64,000 nucleotides of DNA, from NCBI GenBank assembly GCA_026393985.1, contig JAPKZB010000056.1, positions 1-64,000 on the forward strand. The letters are read 5' to 3'. The notes below the pieces were generated by a model. That model was not told where the DNA came from, did not search any database, and saw nothing but the letters and a program-made list of their open reading frames with translations. Position 1 is the first letter of the stretch; the number at the start of each line of letters is the position of its first letter. The DNA is from Acidobacteriota bacterium (GTDB taxonomy: Bacteria > Acidobacteriota > Terriglobia > Bryobacterales > Bryobacteraceae). This document shows positions 8,001 through 16,106 of the stretch, piece after piece. Made by a program: the position numbers and the translations under genes.

Positions 8001-9347
8001 CTAGCGTTTGTTCAGCTTGCGGGCGGCTTTTTCGACGTTGGCCCAGACGCGGAGGAGGTTGCCGCTCCAGAGTTTGGCGATCTGTTTTTCGGTGTAGCCG
8101 CGGCGGACGAGTTCGAGGGTAACGTTGAAGGCTTCGGCGGCGCTGTCCCAGCCGTCGATGCCGCCGCCGCCGTCGAAGTCCGAGGAGATGCCGACGTGGT
8201 CGATGCCGATGAGTTTGACGGCGTAGTCGATGTGGTTGACCATGTCCTGGACGTTGGCGCGGGGGGCAGGTGGGAAGCGGGCGTCGATTTCGGCCATGCG
8301 CTTTTCATACTCGGCGCGGCGGTCCGGGGGGAGCATACTGAGGAAGCCGCTTGAGCGGCGCGGGGCGGGGGCTCCGGCGTTCGTGACGGGAGCGGGGGGC
8401 GGTTCGACGGCGCAGGGGCGAGGGGCGGTGGGCCGGCGGAAGGTGGGTCCGCCGGCGCGGCCGCCACCGAAGCCGAAGTCGTTACGCAGGGGGGTGAGGG
8501 CGGCGGCGCGTTCTTTGCTATCGACTTTGAGATAGGACGCGAAGCCGACGATCTGGACGACGCCGCCGTTCTTTTTGAGGGCGAGGAGTTGTTCGTCGTC
8601 CATGTTGCGGCTGTGGTCGGCGAGGGCGCGGACGCTCGAATGGGAGGCGATGACGGGGGCTTTCGAGAGGCGGATGGCTTCGAGGTTGGCGCCTTTGGAG
8701 GGGTGGGAGAGATCGACCATCATGCCGAGGCGGTTCATTTCGGCGATGACCTGGCGGCCGAGGGGGGAGAGTCCGTTGTTGTGGAGATAGCCGGAGGCTT
8801 CGCCGGTGTTGGAGTCGGCCAGTTGGCTGTTGCCGTTGTGGGCGAGGGAGAGGTAGCGGCCGCCGCGCTTGTAGAACTCTTCGACGCGTTTGATGTCGAG
8901 GCCGATGGGGTAGCCATTTTCAACGCCGATGACGGCGACGCGTTTGCCTGCGCGGTGGAGGCGGCGGACATCGGCGGGGGTGAGGGCGAGGCCCATGGCG
9001 TTGGGGGCGATGGATTCGGTGAAGCGGTGGACGGCGTCGAACTTTTCGATGGCCTGCTGGTAGGCGAGGTCGTAGGCTTCGGCGGTGGGGAGTCCCTGGC
9101 CGACGTAGACGATGAAGAAGGCGACGTCCATATCGCCGTCGGCCATTTTGGGGAGATTGACCTGGGTGTTGAGGCGCTGGAGGTAGTTGCAGGCGGGGGT
9201 GAAGTTGGCGGCGTCGATGTCGTTGTGGGTATCGAGTTTGAGGACGCGATTGTGAATGGCCTTGGCTTTGGCCAGGAGGGCGGGGCTGGGGGTTTGGGCG
9301 AGGGCGGAGAGGGCAAAGAGCGAGGTTACGGCCAGGAGAGGGCGCAT
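8001..9347 (-). CDS. Membrane dipeptidase (peptidase M19, renal dipeptidase family)
   Basis: Zinc dipeptidase, 448 aa from the ATG at 9347, chosen because it gives a signal peptide (MRPLLAVTSLFALSALAQ) and has AAGGAAATCTCC just upstream on the coding strand (AAGGA as ribosome-binding site). Metal-ligand motifs are LDTHND (His41, Asp43), the His pair region SHSSVRALADHSRN, and GISSDFDGGGG. A proline/arginine-rich linker with GFGGGRAGGP and PPPAPV segments (about residues 285-335) interrupts the conserved barrel and is unusual in length. Probably periplasmic, hydrolysing dipeptides. The gene lies tail to tail with the alkaline phosphatase and downstream of the L,D-transpeptidase. Confidence 0.93.
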   Translation of the reverse strand: MRPLLAVTSLFALSALAQTPSPALLAKAKAIHNRVLKLDTHNDIDAANFTPACNYLQRLNTQVNLPKMADGDMDVAFFIVYVGQGLPTAEAYDLAYQQAIEKFDAVHRFTESIAPNAMGLALTPADVRRLHRAGKRVAVIGVENGYPIGLDIKRVEEFYKRGGRYLSLAHNGNSQLADSNTGEASGYLHNNGLSPLGRQVIAEMNRLGMMVDLSHPSKGANLEAIRLSKAPVIASHSSVRALADHSRNMDDEQLLALKKNGGVVQIVGFASYLKVDSKERAAALTPLRNDFGFGGGRAGGPTFRRPTAPRPCAVEPPPAPVTNAGAPAPRRSSGFLSMLPPDRRAEYEKRMAEIDARFPPAPRANVQDMVNHIDYAVKLIGIDHVGISSDFDGGGGIDGWDSAAEAFNVTLELVRRGYTEKQIAKLWSGNLLRVWANVEKAARKLNKR

Positions 9348-9433
9348 GGAGATTTCCTTCGAGATTCTTATTTGGGGTGACCGAACGGGGGCCGCGGGGG
9401 GTGGGACGGGACTTAGGCAGTATAGCAGTGAGG

Positions 9434-10177
9434 TCAGAGGGTGAGCCATGCGCCGGAGGTGTCGATGATGACGAGGTAGCGGCCGGCCCAGGGGGTGGGG
9501 TTCCAGTCGGGGGGGAGGACCCAGAGGCGGCGGCCTTCGCGGCGGGCTTCGAGGTAGGCGGCGTCGAGGATGCCGTAGCGGTCGAGGAAGCGGTTAAGGG
9601 AGGTGGGGATGCGGATGCAGCCTTTCGAGAGGGGGATGCCGAGGCGGGGTTCGAGGCGATCGGGGTCGGTGGCGTGCATTTGGAGGCGGAGGGCGCTTTC
9701 GCGGCGGTCGCCCCAGGTTTTGTTGGCGCGGACCCAGCCGAAGTCGTAGACGCGCATGCCTTTTTCGCCGTAGCCGCGGATGCCGTATTCGTTTTTGGTG
9801 CCTTCGGCGCGGAAGTCGGGGTGGGCGAGGGAGTGTTCGAAGAGGCCGAGGGGGGAGAGGAAGTATTCGAAGCGGCCGGGGAGTCCGGTGGAGACGGGGC
9901 AGGCACCGAGGAAGCGGAATTGACCGCCGGGGGCGCGCCAATAGAGGAGGAAGAGTTGGGATTTGGGATTGCGGTCGACGAGGGCGACAAACTGATTGGG
10001 GGCGAGTTCGGGATGGGGCTGGAGGTAGGCGGCGTAGAAGTCCTGGACGGCGGGGGAGAGGGCGACGGGGCGATTGATTTCGGCGGCGAAGCGGGCGGCG
10101 TAGGCTTGGGGATCTTCGTTGGCGGAGAGAACGGCGGGGAGGGCGGCGAGAAAGAGGCGGCGGGAGAGGGGGGGCAT
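9434..10177 (-). CDS. L,D-transpeptidase (YkuD family)
   Basis: A 247-aa exported protein with an RR-containing N-terminus (PPLSRRLFLAALPAVLSA). The YkuD catalytic motif is complete: MHATD with His168, and IPLSKGCIRI with Cys187. Members form 3-3 peptidoglycan cross-links or attach proteins to the wall, or simply carry the fold in the periplasm. Residues 41-100 form a preceding domain like those in ErfK/YbiS-type proteins. It sits 86 bp upstream of the dipeptidase gene on the same strand. A TATACC box lies 11 nt before the ATG. Confidence 0.9.
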   Translation of the reverse strand: MPPLSRRLFLAALPAVLSANEDPQAYAARFAAEINRPVALSPAVQDFYAAYLQPHPELAPNQFVALVDRNPKSQLFLLYWRAPGGQFRFLGACPVSTGLPGRFEYFLSPLGLFEHSLAHPDFRAEGTKNEYGIRGYGEKGMRVYDFGWVRANKTWGDRRESALRLQMHATDPDRLEPRLGIPLSKGCIRIPTSLNRFLDRYGILDAAYLEARREGRRLWVLPPDWNPTPWAGRYLVIIDTSGAWLTL

Positions 10178-10230
10178 GTGTTCTCAAGGGTATAGGATTT
10201 GCGGGGAGGGCGGGCGATGCGCGGTGTGGC

Positions 10231-10242
10231 TATACTGATGGC
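10231..10242 (+). promoter_or_regulatory. -10 box abutting the TTG start of the MoxR-type operon
   Basis: TATACT (10231-10236) is followed by 6 nt and then the TTG initiating the first gene. No Shine-Dalgarno or -35 is seen. If real, an operon of nearly 9 kb begins as a leaderless mRNA. Confidence 0.55.
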
Positions 10243-11007
10243 TTGGCCTGGTACACGCAGCAAGACGGGGTACAGCAAGGTCCGTTCGAGGAACGGCAGG
10301 TCCGGGAGTGGGCGGCGGCTGGCGCGCTGCGGCCGGATGCCCTGGTGTGGGGGGATGGTGCGGCCGGATGGCGGACCGTGGCCGAGGTTTGGGGGCCGGG
10401 TGAGGCAGCCGGGCCGCAGCGGCGGTGTGAGCGGTGCGGGACGATGTATCCGGAGCAGTGGGTGGCGCGGTGGGGTGAGATGGAGGTGTGCGCGTACTGC
10501 AAGCCGCGGCACGTGGCAGCGTTGCGGGAGGGCCGGACGTTGGCGACGGCGCACGGGGAGTTTGCGGGATTTGGGGTGCGTTTTGCGGCGCGGATGATTG
10601 ACGGGGTGATTCAGTCGGTGTTGAACTTTGCGCTGCAGATTCCGATGTTGGCGTTTATCAGCGTGGGGGCGGCAGGGGCACGGACGAGTGGTACGGCGCC
10701 GGAGGAGATAGCGGCGAAGATGGCCGGGCTTTACGGGGTGACGTTCCTGCTGCAGATGGGGGTGCAGTGCGCCTATGAGGTTTGGTTTCTGGCCGCGAAG
10801 GGCGGGACGCCGGGGAAGCTGATGCTGCAGTTGCAGGTGCTCGATAGCGACGGGAAGCGACTGGGGCGAAAGCAGGCGCTGGGCCGCTATTTTGGGCAGT
10901 TTCTGACGGGCCTGACGCTGGGGGTGGGGTATCTGCTGCCGTTGTGGGATAGCGAGAAGCGGGCGCTGCATGACATGGTGGCGGACACGCGGGTGATGAA
11001 GCAATGA
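10243..11007 (+). CDS. GYF_2-zinc ribbon-RDD membrane protein
   Basis: A 254-aa protein from TTG at 10243; the start is fixed by the GYF_2 consensus (AWYTQQDGVQQGPFEERQV) beginning at residue 2. Order: GYF_2 domain (1-55), a short treble-clef or zinc ribbon with CERCG and CAYCK pairs (63-86), then an RDD-type membrane domain with about three helices (AARMIDGVIQSVLNF, GGTPGKLMLQLQVL, HDMVADTRVM). RDD proteins often accompany transport or envelope-stress complexes; GYF_2 suggests proline-rich partner binding. First gene of a ten-gene overlapping operon; its stop overlaps the next start by 4 bp. Confidence 0.85.
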   Translation: MAWYTQQDGVQQGPFEERQVREWAAAGALRPDALVWGDGAAGWRTVAEVWGPGEAAGPQRRCERCGTMYPEQWVARWGEMEVCAYCKPRHVAALREGRTLATAHGEFAGFGVRFAARMIDGVIQSVLNFALQIPMLAFISVGAAGARTSGTAPEEIAAKMAGLYGVTFLLQMGVQCAYEVWFLAAKGGTPGKLMLQLQVLDSDGKRLGRKQALGRYFGQFLTGLTLGVGYLLPLWDSEKRALHDMVADTRVMKQ

Positions 11008-11570
11008 CGGCGATGCCGCGGTGCAACGCGTGCGGCCTGGAGGTTCCGGCGGCGGACTGGAACCGGCCGGAGGCGTTGCCGTGCGGCGGGTGTCAGGCGC
11101 CGGTGCAGGTGTGGGTGTTTCCGGCCGGGTGGACGGACGGGAGGGGACGGCCGCCGGCGGCGATCGGCGAGGGGTCGGCCGGATGTTTCCATCACCCGGC
11201 GAACCAGGCCGAGGCGGCGTGCGGACAGTGCGGACGGTTTGTGTGCTCGCTGTGCGCGGACGGCAGCGGGGAGCGGGCGGTTTGCACCGTCTGTTTCGCG
11301 CGGGGGACGGCGGCGGGAGAGGCGCGGTTCCGGCGGCGAGCCGTCTTGTACGATGCGATCGCGTTGCTGATGGCGGCGGTGCCGGTGATGACGGTGCTGA
11401 CGGGACCGCTGGTGGGGATTTTTTCGTGGGTGACCTGGAAGAAGACCCGGCCGGCGGTGCCGCGGACGGGATGGGTGCGTTGGGCGGCGGCGGGGCTGGC
11501 GGTGTTGTGGACGTTGGCGCTAATGGTTGTTATCGGCATGGTGATCCGGCTTTACTGGGGGCGCGGATGA
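11004..11570 (+). CDS. Zinc-ribbon / B-box-type membrane protein
   Basis: A 188-aa protein with an N-terminal CNACG...CGGC zinc ribbon, then a B-box-like cluster CFHHPANQAEAACGQCGRFVC and CADGSGERAVCTVC. The C-terminal half carries two membrane helices (about 112-135 and 152-180) with a basic loop between them. The arrangement is a cytoplasmic metal-binding head on a membrane hairpin. No enzyme motif is present. Translationally coupled by ATGA overlaps at both ends. It may be a regulator or assembly factor of the MoxR/DUF58 system encoded downstream. Confidence 0.78.
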   Translation: MTAMPRCNACGLEVPAADWNRPEALPCGGCQAPVQVWVFPAGWTDGRGRPPAAIGEGSAGCFHHPANQAEAACGQCGRFVCSLCADGSGERAVCTVCFARGTAAGEARFRRRAVLYDAIALLMAAVPVMTVLTGPLVGIFSWVTWKKTRPAVPRTGWVRWAAAGLAVLWTLALMVVIGMVIRLYWGRG

Positions 11571-12430
11571 GCGAGTACCGGATGATGACGGGCTGGTCGC
11601 CGGGTTGGCTGCGTTCGGCGGCGTTATATGACGGAGGGGACCATCTGCTGCAGGTGACCTCGCTGCGGCTGCAGCACGAGTATCAGCGGTTTCCCTATGC
11701 GGAGTTGCGGGCGATTACGGTAACCGAGACGCCGTTGTGGACGGTGGGGCGGGTGGTGCGGCTGGCGGGATTGGCGCTTTTGACGGGGTTGGCGCTGCTG
11801 CCGGCGCAGGTGGGGTTGCGGGTGGGATGGGCGCTGTTGCCGGCGACGCTGCTGGTGCTGCAGATCTGGTCGATGGGACGGGGGAGGCGGTGCGTGGCGC
11901 GGGTGATCAGTCTTTCGGGCGAGTGGCCGTTGCCGGGTTTGGGGACGATGCGGGCGGCGGCGGAGGCGATGCCGCAGATCCTCGAGCGGGTGCAGGCGGC
12001 GCAGGCGGGACTGCCGCGGCCGGAGACGATGCCGGTATTGTTGCCGAGCGCGGTAGTGAAGGCGTACCGGCCTCCGCGGGGGCTGGGATGGGGCACGGCG
12101 GCGATGCTGTTGTTGAGCGCGGCGTTGATTTTGATTTACCGGGCGTGGCCGGCGACGCGGTCGGAGATCTGGAACGCGGCGGTGTTTCTCGTGCCGGGGA
12201 CGCTGACGACGGCGATTGCGTGGTGGCGGACGCTGCGACGGCGGCGGGGGGTGGCGGCGGCGGTGGTGGGTTTGCTGGTGGCGGACCTGGTGGTGTTTTT
12301 GCTGTTTTTGGGGCTGGTGGAGTGGCAGCGGTGGCAGGGAGGGGCGGTGGCGGCAGCGGTGGGCTGGCGGGTGGCGGCGGCGGTGGTAGCGGTGGGGGTG
12401 ACGCAGCAGCGGGGTGAGGAGGGGGCATGA
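11567..12430 (+). CDS. Membrane protein of unknown function in the MoxR-type operon
   Basis: A 287-aa protein from the ATG at 11567, which overlaps the previous stop (ATGA). Residues 1-55 form a PH-like or soluble head (MTGWSPGWLRSAALYDGGDHLLQVTSLRLQHEYQRFPYAEL is the visible stretch at 7-47). Then come two helices, a soluble middle (about 115-170) and four further helices to the C-terminus. The head resembles the membrane-anchored PH-like modules that often precede such helices, but I do not claim a family. It is extremely G-rich near its 3' end (12240-12420). Confidence 0.7.
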   Translation: MSEYRMMTGWSPGWLRSAALYDGGDHLLQVTSLRLQHEYQRFPYAELRAITVTETPLWTVGRVVRLAGLALLTGLALLPAQVGLRVGWALLPATLLVLQIWSMGRGRRCVARVISLSGEWPLPGLGTMRAAAEAMPQILERVQAAQAGLPRPETMPVLLPSAVVKAYRPPRGLGWGTAAMLLLSAALILIYRAWPATRSEIWNAAVFLVPGTLTTAIAWWRTLRRRRGVAAAVVGLLVADLVVFLLFLGLVEWQRWQGGAVAAAVGWRVAAAVVAVGVTQQRGEEGA

Positions 12431-12699
12431 TTGCGCTGGCGCGTTGTCAGCGACATCCGGGGCGGGAGGCGGCGGCGCGGTGCCCGAGTTGCCAGCAGTC
12501 GTTTTGCCGCGAGTGCGTTACCGAGCACGACGGGCGGATGCTGTGTTTGGCCTGTTTTGCGAAACGAAGCCAACGGGAGGCGGTGGGGGGGGCCGGGTGG
12601 GGGCGGGTGGGCTGGGCGGTGGGGGCGGTGGGGGGCGGGGTGGTGGCGTGGCTGTTTTTCCTGGGGGTGGGGGAGTTGATCTGGAGAGCGACGTCGTGA
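12427..12699 (+). CDS. Small B-box zinc-finger membrane protein
   Basis: A 90-aa protein with a compact B-box-like zinc finger (CQRHPGREAAARCPSCQQSFC, then CVTEHDGRMLCLACF; Cys and His spaced as in zf-B_box) followed by one membrane helix (about 62-85). It is the third zinc-binding membrane protein in the first four genes of this operon. The start ATG overlaps the preceding stop and its own TGA overlaps the next GTG by 4 bp, so the product should be made in step with its neighbours. Probably a cytoplasmic metal-dependent adaptor held at the membrane. Confidence 0.78.
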   Translation: MIALARCQRHPGREAAARCPSCQQSFCRECVTEHDGRMLCLACFAKRSQREAVGGAGWGRVGWAVGAVGGGVVAWLFFLGVGELIWRATS

Positions 12700-14150
12700 G
12701 GCGGCCCCCGTGGACGGAGGCGGCGGACGCGGCGGCGGCGCTACTGCGGCGGGTGCCGGCACCGGTATGGGTGGTGTGGGCGGCGTCCACGCTGCCCTAT
12801 GCCTACCTGCTGGGGCGGCTGCTGCTGATGGCGAGTTTTGACGCTTACTACGCCGAACAGGCCGGGGGCTGGGCGCTGCTGGTGGCGGCGGCCTACCTGG
12901 CCAAGCAGGCCGGGGAATCCTACTTTCAAGGCGCGTTGCTCCGGGTGCTGGGGGATACGCCGCCGGCGCCCCGACTGGGGCCACAGTTTACGCTGCAGCC
13001 GACGGCGCTGCTGGTGCTGCCGTTGGCGGCGCTGCTGTTTTTTCCGCTGGCGCCGGCGGTGACCTTTTACCGGACGCTTTCGGTGAGCACGCCGCGGGAG
13101 GCGCTGCACTATGCGATGCAGGGTTGGCTGTTGCAGAGCTGGGAGCTTTCGGTAGCGATGGCCGGGGGGATTCTGTTGTGGGCGAACCTGTTTGTCCTGT
13201 GGTTGCTGGCGCCGATGCTGCTGCGGGCGTTTTTCGGCTGGGAGACGTCGTTTGGCCGGATCAACGACCGGATGTTTAATCTGCCGAGTTTTTGGGTGGT
13301 GACGCTGACGACGTATGTGTGTCTCGATCCGCTGCTGAATGCGATGGCGGCGCGGCGGGTTTTTCTTGAGCGGTCGCGACGGACCGGGACGGATCTGCTG
13401 GCGGCGCTGCGGACGGCGGCGATGGGGGTGGTGCTGGTGGGAGGACTGGCCGGGCCGCTGGCGGCGCAGGAGGCGGGGGAGTTGGAGCGGAGTATTGCGC
13501 AGACGCTGCGGGAGCCGGAGTTTGCATTCCGGCAACCGCGGACGGGGGGCCCGGAGTCGGCGTGGTTCGTGGAGACCCTGACGCGATTGGCGCAATGGAT
13601 TCAAGATTTGCTCGCTTGGCTGTCGCCGGGGAAGGAGGCGAAGGCGGAGGCCGGAGGTGCCCTTGTGAGCCCGGAGTTGACGCAGCAGTTGGTGATTGGA
13701 ATGGCGCTGCTGTTGGTGGCGGGACTCTGTTTTTATCTATACCGGCAGCGGCGGCGGCCGGTGGCCGCGACGGTGACGGCCACGGCGGTGGCGCCGGACC
13801 TGACGAGGGAGGATGTGCGGCCGGATGCGCTGCCGGAGGAGTCGTGGCTTGCGATGGCGGATGCGTTGGCGGGGCGGGGTGAGTACCGACTGGCGCTGCG
13901 GGCGTTGCATCTGGCGGGTTTGCGGCGGTTGAGCGAGCGGGGGCTGGTGACGATTGGCGCGGCCAAGAGCGGGGGCGAGTACGGGCGGGAGGTGGAGCGG
14001 CGGGGGCGTTCGACGCCGCAGGTGCATCGTTTGTTTGAGGCCAACCGGCGGGGCTTTGAAGAGGCCTGGTATGGGTTTCACGAGTTGGGGGAGGGGGGCC
14101 TGAGGCAGGTGCGGGGACGGTGGGAGGAGATCCGGCAGCATGTGGGCTAG
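12696..14150 (+). CDS. DUF4129-domain membrane protein
   Basis: A 484-aa protein from the GTG at 12696 (GTGA overlap with the previous gene). It has about seven membrane helices in residues 20-245, a soluble loop with AAQEAGELERSIAQTLREPEF (about 252-275), a further helix near residue 335, and a C-terminal cytoplasmic domain with YRLALRALHLAGLRRLSERGLVTI and RRGFEEAWYG, the hallmark of DUF4129. Proteins of this kind neighbour MoxR ATPases and DUF58 proteins in many phyla. The domain is often also found with transglutaminase-like proteins, which are absent here. Function unknown; envelope-associated. Confidence 0.85.
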   Translation: MRRPPWTEAADAAAALLRRVPAPVWVVWAASTLPYAYLLGRLLLMASFDAYYAEQAGGWALLVAAAYLAKQAGESYFQGALLRVLGDTPPAPRLGPQFTLQPTALLVLPLAALLFFPLAPAVTFYRTLSVSTPREALHYAMQGWLLQSWELSVAMAGGILLWANLFVLWLLAPMLLRAFFGWETSFGRINDRMFNLPSFWVVTLTTYVCLDPLLNAMAARRVFLERSRRTGTDLLAALRTAAMGVVLVGGLAGPLAAQEAGELERSIAQTLREPEFAFRQPRTGGPESAWFVETLTRLAQWIQDLLAWLSPGKEAKAEAGGALVSPELTQQLVIGMALLLVAGLCFYLYRQRRRPVAATVTATAVAPDLTREDVRPDALPEESWLAMADALAGRGEYRLALRALHLAGLRRLSERGLVTIGAAKSGGEYGREVERRGRSTPQVHRLFEANRRGFEEAWYGFHELGEGGLRQVRGRWEEIRQHVG

Positions 14151-15150
14151 ATGGGTGTTGGGAGGGCTGGCGGTGAGCTTTGGCTGGGCGGTGCTGGACC
14201 TGGCGGGGGTGGCCTACGAGCGGGGGAGTACTTACCCGGCCGGGTCGAGCCTGCGGGCCGACGGGGAGGGGACCAAGCTGCTGCACGACAGCCTGCGGAA
14301 GCTGCCGGGGTGGCGCGTGGAGCGGCACTTCGAGAGCAATGCGAAGATCCCGGCCGAGGCGGGGGCGGTGCTGTTTTTGCGTCAGTCGCCGGAGAAGCTG
14401 CAGGGGTTGGCGGAGACGGTGGAGCGGGTGGCGAGGGGCGGGGGGCGGGTGGTGGTGGGGGTTCCGGCGGAGGAGAGCGTAGTCAAGAAAAGGCAGGCGG
14501 GGAAGCGCACGGCCGAGGATTGGCTGGGGCTGCGCTGGGAGGCGCGGACGGAGAGCAAGGAGGAGGGCCGGTGGTCCCGGGAGACCACGCAGTGGAGGTA
14601 CGCGGCGCAAGATGCGGCGTGGCGGTTGGGGGAGGGGTACGCGGAGAGGGAATTAGGCGAAGGGTCGGTGGTAGTGCTGGACGGCGGCGAGTTGCAGAGC
14701 GAGGCGCTGCGACAGCGGCGGGACGGAGCGCGGCTGCTGCGGCTGCTGGGACCGGGGCGGCGGGTGACGTTTGTCGAGAGCGCGCTGGGGGTGACGGAGC
14801 GGGGCGGGATGGTGAGCCTGATGCGGCGGGTGGGGTGGGGTCCGGCGGTGCTGCTGCTGCTGGCGGCGGCGGCGTTGTATGGGTGGCGCAGCCTAACGCC
14901 GTTGCTGCCGGAGCGGGAGGACAGCGTGACCCGCGAGGAGCCGGGGGGCGGGGCGGCGGCGATGGCGCAGTTGCTGCGGAAGCATGTGGGGACGGGCGAG
15001 CTGCTGGCGACGTGCCGGCAGGAGTGGAGCCGGGCCGAGGGGCTGCTGCCGCGCTGGCAGCGGGAACGGAAGTGGGCGGTGGGGACGGGCGGGGTGGTGG
15101 AGGAGTATCGCCGGATGCAGGAGTTAGTCAGGGAGAAGCCAGGGATATGA
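14140..15150 (+). CDS. DUF4350-domain membrane protein
   Basis: A 336-aa protein overlapping the previous gene by 11 bp and the next by 4. An N-terminal helix (about 4-22) is followed by a DUF4350-like soluble domain: GEGTKLLHDSLRKLPGW, then a region with AGAVLFLRQSPEKLQ and VARGGGRVVVGVPAEE, resembling a Rossmann-like or glutamine-amidotransferase-like fold without catalytic residues. A second helix lies at about 235-250, with a cytoplasmic helical tail. The periplasmic or extracytoplasmic domain is sandwiched between the helices. Typical partner of MoxR ATPase clusters. Confidence 0.82.
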   Translation: MWARWVLGGLAVSFGWAVLDLAGVAYERGSTYPAGSSLRADGEGTKLLHDSLRKLPGWRVERHFESNAKIPAEAGAVLFLRQSPEKLQGLAETVERVARGGGRVVVGVPAEESVVKKRQAGKRTAEDWLGLRWEARTESKEEGRWSRETTQWRYAAQDAAWRLGEGYAERELGEGSVVVLDGGELQSEALRQRRDGARLLRLLGPGRRVTFVESALGVTERGGMVSLMRRVGWGPAVLLLLAAAALYGWRSLTPLLPEREDSVTREEPGGGAAAMAQLLRKHVGTGELLATCRQEWSRAEGLLPRWQRERKWAVGTGGVVEEYRRMQELVREKPGI

Positions 15151-16106
15151 CACTCGAAGCGATGCACGAACGATTGGCGGCGGTACGCGCCGAGATTGGC
15201 GAGGTGGTGATCGGGCAGCGGGAGGCGATTGACCGCGCGCTGGTGGTGACGCTGTGCGGACAGCACGGTCTGCTCGAGGGCGTGCCGGGGGTGGCCAAGA
15301 CGCTGCTGGCCAAGACGATGGCGGCGGTGCTGGGCGGGACGTTCCAGCGGGTGCAGTTTACGCCGGACCTGATGCCGGCCGATATCACGGGCACGAACGT
15401 GTTTAACCTGCAGAAGAACGAATTTACGCTCGCGCCGGGGCCGGTGTTTACGTCGTTTCTGGTGGCCGATGAGATCAACCGGGCGCCGGCGAAGACACAA
15501 TCGGCGCTGCTGCAGGCGATGCAGGAGCGGCAGGTGACGATTGACCGGGAGACCTACCGGCTGCCGGCGGAGTTTACGGTGTTCGCCACGCAGAACCCAA
15601 TTGAGCACGAGGGCACCTATCCGCTGGCGGAGGCGCAGAAGGACCGGTTTCAGTTGAAGATCGACATCGGCTACCTGGACCGGTCCGAGGAGGTGGAACT
15701 GGCGCAGCGGCAGTTGCGCGGGGATGCGCCGGAGGCGCGGCTCGAGCGGGGCGGGGTGCGGCCGGTGCTGGGGGGTGGGCAGTTGGCGGAGCTGCAGGCG
15801 GCGCTGCGGCAGGTGCGGATGCGGGATGAGATGGTGGGGTACGTGGTGGAGATTGTGCGGCGGACGCGGACGGCGGAGACGTTACTGACGGGGGCGGGGC
15901 CGCGGGGGACGCAGGCGTTGCTGGGGGCGGCGCGGGCGCAGGCGGCGCTGGAGGGGCGGGATTTTGTGACGCCGGATGATGTGAAGGGGATGGCGTTGGC
16001 GGCGCTGGCGCACCGTTTGGTGTTGCGGCCGGAGTTTGAGATTGAGGGGCTGACGGCGGCCGAGGTGGTGAAGAAGATTTTGACGGAGGTGGCCGTCCCG
16101 GTATGA
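15147..16106 (+). CDS. MoxR-family AAA+ ATPase
   Basis: A 319-aa ATPase. The Walker A is the family variant GVPGVAKT (residues 45-52), Walker B is FLVADEINRAP (Asp108, Glu109), and a sensor 1-type segment FTVFATQNPIEHEGTYPLAEAQKDRF follows. The C-terminal lid has GPRGTQALLGAARAQA and DFVTPDDV. MoxR ATPases act as chaperones that mature or remodel partner complexes, commonly through VWA/DUF58 partners; the next gene is a DUF58 protein, overlapping by 4 bp. Cytoplasmic. This is the ATP-hydrolysing component of the operon. Confidence 0.95.
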   Translation: MTLEAMHERLAAVRAEIGEVVIGQREAIDRALVVTLCGQHGLLEGVPGVAKTLLAKTMAAVLGGTFQRVQFTPDLMPADITGTNVFNLQKNEFTLAPGPVFTSFLVADEINRAPAKTQSALLQAMQERQVTIDRETYRLPAEFTVFATQNPIEHEGTYPLAEAQKDRFQLKIDIGYLDRSEEVELAQRQLRGDAPEARLERGGVRPVLGGGQLAELQAALRQVRMRDEMVGYVVEIVRRTRTAETLLTGAGPRGTQALLGAARAQAALEGRDFVTPDDVKGMALAALAHRLVLRPEFEIEGLTAAEVVKKILTEVAVPV